Positions 24,101 to 36,100 of a stretch of DNA of 64,000 nucleotides are shown one piece after another. The stretch is from NCBI RefSeq assembly GCF_026151205.1, contig NC_087073.1, positions 19,606,658 through 19,670,657 on the forward strand, read 5' to 3'. A model generated the notes under the pieces. It was not told where the DNA came from. It ran no database searches and saw only the letters and a program-made list of their open reading frames with translations. The position numbers and the translations under genes are program-made. The number at the start of each line of letters is the position of its first letter. The first letter of the stretch is position 1. The stretch is from Bolinopsis microptera. Its lineage: Eukaryota > Ctenophora > Tentaculata > Lobata > Bolinopsidae.

Positions 24101-27100
24101 GAAACAAAATGATTAACAATCCAATAACTTACAAAATACACTTCCTAATTACTCTGACTTATAACGCCCTTCATCTACTGTAAAACACACGTCCTTACTC
24201 TACCCTTACCTATCACGGTTAACCCTCGTTAACCGTCTCTAACGGAGTCCTACCCTTAAACTACACTTACATAACAGTTTCATCCCTCGCTGACCGTCCT
24301 TATATCAGGCCCAAATCCACTTTAGTTCATTCTCGCTCTACCTGAGCCCGATTGTTGTTAACACAAACCCACTCGTGTTGGATTAACCCGTGTTAACCCT
24401 GGCTACAACACAGCCTATTCCTGCTCTCCTGAGTTAGGGGGGGGGGGGGGGGGGGGGGTCACCCTGATTTTTTTGTGAAACTTGGTTTCGAGATACCAGT
24501 TGATCAACAAACTAGGACCGGTGACCGAACTTTTGAGGGGGTCCCGGACCCCAACAGCCAAACAGTGCCCGCGGGGCAGCCATGCCCATATTTGGTCCAA
24601 ATTAGGCCCAATTTAGCCAAATACCCTGAACATGCCCAAAACCATGCTTTGGGGTGCTCTACTTGTAGCTACTAGTCTCCTGAACACACATATTAAGTTT
24701 TATCAAAATTGGATAAAAATTGGCCGAGTTATGGGATAAAAACCATATGCCCATATTTGGGCATACGCACCAAATTTGATCGATTTTGGCCCATAAATTG
24801 GTCAAATATCAATATTTTTGAATGAAACCAACTTTATATGGAAGGTAAGCCTATACTACACATTCTCTATGATTATCAGCTCAATATCTACCTAACTGTG
24901 GATTCTGTGTTCAAGTAATCGCAAAAAATGGGCAAAATTGCCCATATAATCTCAGTTCGCGATATTTGCAAAACTGACTTCGCTCAAAACAATAGAACTC
25001 AATAGGGTTTCAATATTTTTTCATGAAATTTTCAGAATCAACGTAGAATTGTCTCATGACCTTAAGTTTTGGGACAGAATTTTGAGTTGGGCCTTTAAAA
25101 CAATTTGGCGGCCAAATTCTAAATTTAGCAGTGCAAATTTTGGAATTTGGCCGCCAAATTTTTGGCCACCCCCCCCCCCCCCCCCCCCTCCCCCCCTTAA
25201 CCAATGTTGACTCTCCCTACGCTTAAGCCAGACTGCTCATGTCCTCCGCACAGTTCCACTAACTACAGTCCACGATAATGCTCCCTCCAGGACCCTAATG
25301 TAACAGGTCCTGGCTCCAAAGTATCCTACATCAATGGCCCTCGATTCGGGCAAACTCAATCTCTCTCTTGCCAGCTCCAACCCCAGATATAAATAATGCC
25401 GCGTGCGTGTTTTCACTCGACATTTCCAGACACCCAAGCTCACGTGCCCCTGCTCACAACTTAGCAGCTGTTCTTCTCTCACATAGCCCTCCCTCTGTAT
25501 CATTGTTCCAGGGTGCAGGTGTTTTAAATCCCATCTTTAAGAAGCTATCTTTAATCTTTTAATCATCTATGTTCACGAAGCTTTTTCTCTATTTCATTGT
25601 TTCTCCTCTAGGGTAATATATTTCTCGTCTGCCCAGGTGAGGTTCCACCCATAGTCTCCATTGTCTTCTCTTTCCCTAACTTTACGATGTTAGCGGCCTA
25701 AACTCTGATGTCGAACTGCTGATTATATTCATCTCCTAGCTCTTCCAACTATAATACAATAATATAACAATCACGGCTTACATATTTGATAAATATGTTG
25801 TATTTGGTCACGAAGGGAAACACACAGTATAGGGTTTGAAATATTCGTAAAACTACATCATGAGAGCCTGGTGTGATTAATAGCGTAATGGCGTTATATA
25901 ACGCTGTTAGATAAGTGTATATTAAAGGTACTATTGTGACGGTACATTAGAACCAGACAGAAACTATAATATAAATATAAAATATAATATAAATATAATA
26001 TAAATATAATATAAATATAAATATCATATAAATATAATATAAATATAAATATAATATAAATATAAATATAAAATACAATATAAATATATTATACAGAACG
26101 AAACGAAGCACCGTATTTACTACCCCGCTACTATGCGGCAAAGATAATGCATAAGATATGACTAAATAATTGTCTGAGCGGCTCTCCTTCCAATGAGCAA
26201 CAGCTGTGTCTTGCCTTCCTTCAGCTTCATGAAGTTATTAACCATCCATACCTGTATCTGGTACGACATTAATCTTCTTAGTGACATTCTGTAGCTCCAA
26301 GGGTCTCATTAGTGACAGTGGGTGGAAGGATATTATATAGAGTTGGGTGTCATCTGCATAAAGTTGTATGTGGAAACCATATTAAGATATTAACATAGTT
26401 ATTTTAGTTATATCATATCAGTCACGTTTTCGTCTAGAAATTTTGAGTCTTCAATTTAAGTTTTAATTCCAATAGTTTTCGAATAATAATGATTTTTCTC
26501 AGGGATTGTTAAGTCTGGACGGTGAGATAGCACCCATACTATATCACTTGGTGAGGTCACATAAAACTGATAAACTACTTGACCAGCCACCTTCTGGTCC
26601 TGGCAAACGCATTATGGCTAAGTAAGCATTAGAATAAACTAATAAAAACATAAAAATGTGAGCGGAGCTCTCGGGCCCGAGCATATTTTACAATTTGTTA
26701 GAATTTTCATTATACTATTTTGTAAGGCTTTTAGCGATCAATCATTGATAGATATTGTATTGATCTGAATCATTCTTTCTAATTTATTTTACAAGACTAT
26801 TATCAGATACCATGCCATTACTTGTTTAAACCTTCTAGCTTTGTAACCTCAATTGTCCGATAGTTTTAAATTATGAGCACGCCCAAATTAAACAATATTT
26901 TACGATAAGAACCTATTAAATTTAATCGAAATCTAATTTCAGCGTAAAACTGCGACTGCACAAGATGATCCATAACAAGGAAGAATTCACAGAGGAAGAT
27001 TATAAGAAGGTAAGTAAAAATAGCTAATAAAATAATTAGCAAATCTCAAAAAGTGTCACTGGCCAGACATTGACCAAATTTATGATAATATTATATTGGT

Positions 27101-30100
27101 ACCAAAAGTTTTGTCTCGCCAAGCTGATTACGAATTAAGATCAATTGTAATATAATTTCAAAATAACGTATAATTTTGAAGTAAAAGGCATTTAAAGGCT
27201 GAAATCGGCCTTCTTTGATCCTTTTTTACACGTTATTTAAAAAACTTTGGATTTCACACCTTTTCATACTTTAAAACTCAGAATTATGAGAAATCTTTTC
27301 CGTGTCCTTCAGCTACACTCACAAGAATTTGAGAAACGATATCTCAAGAACTATACGATTTTTAGCATTTACAATTTTTTCGGGGCAAAAAATCAAAATT
27401 TTTCTTCACTCAGCCCTAATCGGCTTGTAACTTGGTTTCTATTGCTCGATCAAATAGTGTTTAGAGAAGCTCTCGTAATATAAAGATCCAGTAAAATAAT
27501 TGGCCCTTAAAAATACATTAAAAAATGATATGTATTTGGTTAAAATTCATTGAATTCGCTGCCTTCAAATCAGTTCGTGAGTCGCTGCATTGCGATTTGA
27601 ATGCGTAATATTGCACCAAGTAGGATATATTAGTATATTAGATCGTTCGTGACTAGGTAGTGCTCATTCAGAAGCACGATCTTTTAGCACAACCTTTTAG
27701 CACTCAAACGTCAATTATTAATTCCATAGTAGCAGCCCAATCAAATCAGCTTCATTCGTGCAGCGTTATTGAGTCACGTATTTTTGACCACTTTTGTATG
27801 GGTATTGCAGTCTATACAGCCTATTATCTGCAGTAAAACTGAGCAGTTCGGCCGAAATTACGCAAAAAGAGTGAAAGACATCAGGACTTGTGTAACCTAG
27901 GTGTATTTCCACCAGAAATACTGAAGAAACAACACTTTTCAGTTCGCTCCAACAGGATCTCAGTCCCTCATGGACAGTATGAGAATCATCAAGAATCCGT
28001 ACAAGAAGTGCTGTGAGCTGCTGCAGTTCGTCAAGAACATTGTCCAACAGATTAAAGATATCAGCGACAATCCCGAACTTGTCGCAGAATGTAAGTAAAA
28101 TAAATTCAAGGTAAATCGTCCTTTCTCTCTTTTCTTGCTGAAACTCCGAAAAGTAATCTCAATATTCATTTTAGCGTTCTACGATTAGTATATATGACCA
28201 TAAAGCTGCAGTTAAAAACAGTCAAGCATCCAGAAAATATGCACGGTTGCAGTAGGTACCATAGACAGAATCATACAAAACTAAACAAAGTTTAGTGAAT
28301 TTATATCTCCTTTCGGTATGTTTAGATTTATGCTTTCGGAGGGAAACTGTTGCAACTCGATCACTGTATTTGTCATTAAAAGAAATTGTGCTTTCCTTAC
28401 TGACACTTCCCTGTCATCAGCCTGAGCCACTTCCTAAAATCCTTCATGCGAGTCAAGTAGATGACAACATCAAGTGTGGTATTGAGAGTATTCAGTAGAC
28501 ATCTTGCCAGCGACCACGAATACCAAAACATGAAGTAGTTTGAAAATGGTCCAGAGTCAATGTCCAATTTTTCTTTGTAGATAGTAGATAAGCAAACGGA
28601 AAGAGCGTATAAAGCGAAAATTGGAAGGTAGCAAAACAGAAATACACCAGTGAAAATAGTGATGGTACCGGCAGCTCTGCGGTGTCTTGCTTGTCTAGAC
28701 GATATTACTGGTTTGGATAGGAGATTTATTGTGCTCACAATGAAACTGATGATTATCAGTGCGGCGGGCAATGCGGTTTCAATAGACAGCAAGACGTATT
28801 CGGCTGTCGTTTGAATTGGGTTAGAGTGCCTCTCTGTGTGTCAAAGAACGGGTAACAGTAACTGGAATCTGCTCCATATATCACCCCAAATCCAACTAAG
28901 AAGTTGGCTACTGGACGCAGTCCCAAGTAAAGGAGGTAGATGTAAAGGAATGCAATGACTACAGTCTTTCTGATCCTGTAAAAAGGATGGACGATGGCGA
29001 TTGTTCTGGATGCAGTCAGCAGCAGAACAGCCATGGGGTAGAATTTAGTGCTGATATCAAATACTACGGACCAAATATTACAAAATATCTTGTACTCGAA
29101 CAAGCCAGGATTCCTGCCGCTGAGGAATGCTTGAATAACTGGAATCTGACACAAACAAATAACAATATCAATGCTACACAAACATTTATAGAGTCTCGGT
29201 GCTAGTTCTTTCTTGCTATGGAAGTATCCAAAAGCCAGAGAGTTGCCCACAAAGCCCAACAATGCAGCCACTAAACAAGACATTCCGATAATCATATCCC
29301 ACATTACTGAGGGACCTGAGGGCATATCTTTGCGCATCCAAACATGATCCTCATAGCTGTGGTTTTCTGCCATAATCTCTGCACAAGTTTTATTAAGTAA
29401 TTTCGAAATGAATTAATAGATGCCTATCGTTCGGGGCGTAATCTCTAAAATTTGTTATTTTATAATTTATTTTGTATTGCCCATTATATCTTTATATTGC
29501 ATACAATTTCGTAGTGTAGTTCAGTAAGACATACTGATTAGCTAATAAATGGTAGGGTCAGAATCTGGCAAGTGAATGGTGAAATTCTTTGCATCAAACA
29601 TTAACAATACATTCATTTAATTTTATCCTTAACAAAAGTTCAAAAATATAAATCAATGGAATTTGAAAGTTTGAAAAATACAGTGAATGATAGTAATCGG
29701 TCTTGAATGAAATTGCTCGCTTTGCGATGTGAATACAAATCCTCAAATTATGAATTACAATACAATTAGTTGCACTACAATAGCCAACTTTGTAGATAGT
29801 AATAGAAACGTTGAGAATCTCGGGACAAACAGTGACACAAAAGGGGTCCAGTGTAATCCGGTGAGTATTATATACTCACATTTTAAGCCAAAATGTACTT
29901 TTAGCATTTATCAAACAGGCAATCCGTGAGTCTTGAATCGTGAGCCGCTACTTTCTGCTGATGATACAAAGTTGCTTGGCTAATGTCCTAAGTCGGACGT
30001 CGGTAGTGGTACTTAGCATAACTGTGATGAAACACGACAAGCGGTGTAATTCAGGAGTAAGATCCGAAGAAGTTATGTCTTCCATTTTACAGCTCAATTG

Positions 30101-33100
30101 TAGACGCCAAAATGAATCGAAGCAGAGCAGCAACATAATTGCATTATTCCAAGAGTGCGGAAAAAAATCGTGAAAATATTATCAAAACACCTGCTTTGCA
30201 TTAGTTGTCCACATGAGCACTGAGCTTGAATATATTTGTTATACTTACTAAATTCCTAGCGGTGATAATCGATCACACGTTTACTAAATTGGCTCATAAC
30301 TCATCAGACCTTGAGACAACTTACGGTGAACTTAAGTTTTAATTTACCTAAGTTATAATTATTCTGGTTATAATTCTTCGATCTGGCTCTCTCTACAATT
30401 ACGGGTATAGGACATGAGGGCGAAGGACACGAGGGCGGTAATTTTTTGCCTTGAGCTGCAGGATTTTCATGGCGAGCCAACTTGCAGGATCCAAGTCGAA
30501 AAATGTGAGCATGAGCCAAAAATCGTGAGTCTCGACCCTAATCCAATGATACGTGAGGCTGTGACGGAATCTGAGGCTTACAAATTACAATCCAGTGATC
30601 CAATAATCCGAACGTTTGATCCGCTGAGCAAAAAAAGTTAGCTAGTGAGCCGAGATTTACAGGAAGTAAGCCAATAATTCGCTAATCCAAGCCCTTAGTC
30701 TGAGCCAGTGAGCCTGGATTAGGTTTATGAATGCCTAATTTTTTACTCACTCGCAATGAGTCTCGGCTTATGAATATAAACTCGAGTAGCTATATACTTA
30801 CTTTTATGAATGACCCCTTGCCCCTTGGGTTTGCACTTTTTGGTAGAGAGCCTGTGCCCTGAGTTCCAAGAAAAGTAGAATAGGCAGAATCCAGTCTTAC
30901 TTACTCAGGGCTATCAGTTGCAATTTGAGGGAGAGAATTCAAACATTTGTAGATACAAACGATTTGTACAGCTTATAATTTTAGCCTCTAATAGAGCACG
31001 ATAGAAAGAGTTATATAAATGTTCTCTGTATTCCTTTCCGTGTGACTTATCATATCATAAATATTTTCTTCCGTGTTCTATCTCTGATTCTAATAAATAA
31101 ATATAATAATAAAAGAGATTAAAAGAACATTCCAATTGCCATATCTTAGACACAATAATCTAAAAACAAATAACTTACACTGTACTCATTTCTATCTTGT
31201 TACATCTGATTTAAACAATTATCTGTAACGAATAACTTACCTCTTTCAGATAATCCGCTGTACCACGACGAGAGTGTACAGTTAATGTTAGGACGATGGT
31301 CAAAACTAGAGAAGGTATGTAAAACTTTCTTACTGCTAGTATCAATGACTAATCTGCACTTCAAATGAAATGAACATTTGAGTTTGTAGCGTATATATGA
31401 CGCTTTGCCCTTGTCAGAGGGTCTATCATTATGAGTTTAGATTGAAATTGGCTAATCTCCTCTGAATTGAATACAAATCTGTAAATCTGTAAAATCTGTA
31501 AGGAATAAAAATAACAAGACAGCCATGGGGAAACATTATCTCATGTCACACCCTGAAATAAAAGAAATTCCTATCGAACCATTTAAATTTGAAGTCCTCA
31601 AAGTATGTAAGGATTATGCAGACCGAATGATCTGGCAATCACTGTATATCAAGCAGTTACTTCCTAAAATAAACACTCAGCTCTCACCTGAAGCAGACTC
31701 GTGGCAAAAGACCACATGGGCTATTATGTAAATGTCATCATAATATATGTACGTGGCACCCTTTCAGTTTCCCCGAAAATGTTAGGGAGTAGGAAGCTAT
31801 TTTCGTTGCTGTTCTGTGTACGTTGGTCTAGCTCTCAAATATTGGACAGTTCTAGATTCTTTGGCCTAACATCTATCTTTTGCTTTAAAAATTTTCTACC
31901 GCTTAGAATCTTCCCATTTATTTTTAATGTTTCTCAGAGTTTTATGTATTAATTTGGATATTTACCAGGTCACTATGTAACAAAGTTTTTGTTCCGCCTT
32001 GAAGAAGCCATGGGGGCGAAACGTCGGCAATAACGTGTGTTATTTGTATTCAATTCAGAGGAGATTAGCCAATTTCAATCTAAACTCGAAATGAACATTT
32101 AAAAGCATTTACATTCCTTATAATATATATATTAACAATCCATCGTGTGGAAATTACAAAATGTCCTGTGTCAATGTGTCATAGCGGCTTTTCTTGTGAA
32201 AAATGCAATGAATTTCCAAACGAAACCTATCTATTGTGAAACAAAACAATTTTGAGTATTCGAACCATCATTATCAATTGCAAGGATCTATAAATCTATA
32301 AATGATGTAATAAAACTTTCAAAATTAAAACAAATTACGATATTATTATAAGACCAAAATTTACCTTTCAACGAACAAGTGCAAAGTTGGCAGCAGATAG
32401 TTTAAATTGTTCCACTTTTCCTTTAATTGCGGCGTACAAATTTACTTAAACTTCGCCCATTTTCATACCTTGTAATTGATATAAAGTGTCCAAGTGCGTC
32501 TGATTAATCAATTAATAAATAGTCAATTTCACCCACAATTATCAAGCCAATATATTGGCAGTATATCAGAAAGTTAACAACAAAGTAACAGCGATATGAC
32601 CTCAAGCATGTTATCTCTCAATTCTATATACATTATATCAGTATAATAATGTATACCTTACTCGGGAATATTATAGCGGGTTAATTTATGACTGGGAAAA
32701 TTAATGACCGGGAAAAATATGGCGGAATTTTCCAAAACCCACCAAGCATCAAAATGTATTACTATTAGTTTACCTTACTCGGGAACATTATAGCGGGTTA
32801 ATTCATGACTGGGAAAATTAATGACCGGGAAAAATATGGCGGAAATTTCCAAAACCCACCAATTTATCCCAGTCATAATATTACCGAGTAAGGTAGATAA
32901 CATTTTGTTACGGAAATCTGTTCAAAATCTGTCCAGCAGTCGTTACACTTACTGTAACACTGAGCTGGGACGCACAAACTTGGATTAAGTTGCCAACTTT
33001 CTCTGCATTCTCAGTGTGAGTTGTGTGAGTTATACGTATTGTAATGGTAGTTTGCACAGTACTGATCAGCGTTGTTTCCAGGATTTCCAGTCCAAGGACG

Positions 33101-36100
33101 GCTCATTTGATATCAGCAAGATACCCGACATATTCGATAATATCAAGTATGACGTGCAGCACAACAGCAAGCTGGGACTGAAGAACACTATTCGTCTCTA
33201 CTCCTGTGTCAAACCTTTAGCTGATCTCATCGTACCCCAGGTTTGTTGCATTTGACACGTCACGTGACTAACCAATCAGCTTACAGCAATTTTCATTCGA
33301 CCAATCAGCTTACAGCAATTACAGCAATTCTCATTCGACCAATCAGCTTACAGCAATTCTCATTCGACCAATCAAAGTTGCTTCAGAAGTGAAACTTCAA
33401 AAACAATCAATAACCTGGCGTAGTAATGAGTTCATTATAACCATATTTCATTATAACCATAGTTAATATTTATAAATAACTTCCTTCTTTTTTTTTTCTT
33501 TTTTTTTTTTTTTCTTTTTTTTTCTTTCTTTTTTTAAATATGCAACCTACTAAAACCAATGGAGCCCTCCCCGGGGTCATTACTCTCGCATTTGCGAGAG
33601 TCGTCCAAAGGTGTGAAAGTAGGTCAAGATTTGTTCACACCAAGCTCTAGCATCGCTATTTGTTGACCATCTGCCTTCACTGAAGGTATGTTTTTAGAGA
33701 GTGGAGGCCGACCGTCAGCTTGGGATGCAGGGCCAAGTGGTAAACAACGTCAAGGCCCCTTCCACATGGGCCATGTTGGTTTTGGCAGATACTTTGAAAA
33801 TAAGATATGAAGTGAATGAGTGAAATGAAGTGAGTGAAAAGGGTGTAAAAGAGGAAGAGCTTGTAAGGTAGTTTAGGAATGGAAGGAAGCAGGGCATGTA
33901 CTACAAAAACAGCTAGTAGTACTCTAAGATAGTAACAATAACCATTGAAAATTAAATAACAAAGACAGCAATATAAATGGGGTGGACAATATGCCCTAAT
34001 CGGCCAAGATCGACACAATAGAACTTTTGTGACCTATTTTGTATCCTGTAAGTGAAAGTTTAAGAAGTTTGATATACCCCTGCCAGATCGGCATGTCCCC
34101 TGCCTGAAATCTTTTGCTAATGTACCATTTGGCAACAATATTAAAATAATTTATAATTTGTGAAGTGTGATTACAAACTATAAAATTAATTTTATTGGGG
34201 TCTTTGTAATTTCTATCGATTTTCCTTTTGATAAAATCTTCAAGTATTGTGATGAAGCTATTTGTGTGGATACAATGGAGATAGATATGAGGAATTGTTT
34301 CTAAGTATGTGTTACACAGGCTACACATGGGAGTATCTGTAACAATTTTCATTTTGTGTCTCATGTATCTACACGTCGTGATCCTCATTAAAAGTTTGTA
34401 CTGAAATTGAATCAACTTAAAATTTTTAGATACTAAGAAAAAAAGGTTGCTTAGAACGACCACCCATTCTATTGGTTGATTTTTTAGGTCAATAACCCAT
34501 TGACGTAATGGGGACAGCTCGTTTGGGCAGATAGAGTCGTACATTTTATCCCGAATTTTACTTCCCTTCACCTGTCCAGTTACAGAATGTAAAAATTTAA
34601 GTTTTATATTTGAGTCAACAAACTCAATATTCCTTGAGTTAATAGTGGGGCAGTTATATCTCCGTATCCCCATGATAATGTTACAGTACTCAGTTTTGGA
34701 AATATTATTTGGAGACAACTCCCACTTGTTAATGAACATATCGTAGTTAAGGATTGTACTTTGGTCTATAGAAAGGAAATCTGAGATGTAAAATATTCCC
34801 TTATCAATCAGATGATTGTTCCAAAGTTTGGCCCCGATGTCGGTTATTGCTGGGTTGTACCACACGCAGTGATCAATAGAACCCAAGGCTGCATTTACCG
34901 AACTTATCTTCCACTCAGTGTAACAATTAAGGACGTCTTGAGTAAAATGGCAGTTGGTTTTAGCGAGACCGTTTTCTACGGAGATGGTGATATGGTCAGG
35001 AAATTTCAGTTGCATAATCATAATATCTTTCCAAGTGTGGTGAAAGGAATTATTTAGTAGCTTGGATATGAGGCTGGTTTTAAGACCTATAATAAAATCA
35101 GATAAATAAAAAAGTCCCAGGCCTCCATGTTCCTTATTTCGGGGAATAATCTCACGTTTTACTTTATCGCGTTTGCAACCCCAAAGAAAATGGAAAATAG
35201 TCGTGTCAAAGATTCTGATAAAGGAAGCATCCGGTCGAGGGAGAGGAGAAACAAGATATGTTAATTGGGAAAAGAGAAGGGTTTTAATGACTGTGCATTT
35301 ACCCATAAGCGTCAAATCCCTCTTGCTCCATCGGCTTATCCAAGACTGAACCTTAATCAATTTATCATTATAATTACTGTTGACAATATCCATCAGTGAG
35401 CCATCGTTCATATAAATTATACCCAAAGCGGTGAAGTTATTTGTTATAAAATCATAGCCGTATAAACTTTGAAGGGATTCTAGTAGAGTTGTATTGAGAC
35501 GAGCTCGACCCAAAGGAATACATCTAGTTTTGTCGATGTTAGCTTTACACCCCGAGCACTGAGCAAAAGTTCTGAGTTCTGTCATAACCGCCTCTACACG
35601 TTCAATTGAAGCTTTCAGAAACAGATCAGTGTCGTCTGCAAAGAGACTCTGTAAGATTTCCACACCTGATATGTTAAGACCCCTGATATTAGGATTAATC
35701 TGAATTTTATTCGAGAAAGTTTGCGCCACAATCAGAAAGAGAATAGGAGACAGTGGACTACCCTGGTGAAGACCTCTTAGAATATAAATAGGCGAGCTTA
35801 AAAACCCATTAATATTGGCGTAGTTAAAGCATGCTTGAAAAGCCACTTTAATCAGTTTAATAACATATTCGCTGAAACCCAATAATCAGTTTAATAATAT
35901 ATTCGCTGAAACCCAATAATATATTCGCTGAAACCCAATAATATATTCGCTTAAACCCAATAATATATTCGCTGAAACCCAAATAATATATTCGCTGAAA
36001 CCCAAATAATATATTCGCTGAAACCCAATAATATATTCGCTGAAACCCAAATATATTCGCTGAAACCCAAATAATATATTCGCTGAAACCCAAATAATAT

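Noticed and set aside
24415..24675. Opposed 61- and 66-codon frames with Pro-rich text
   Set aside because: They fall inside the poly-G/poly-C mobile element and recur in its palindromic relative; no evidence of a gene.
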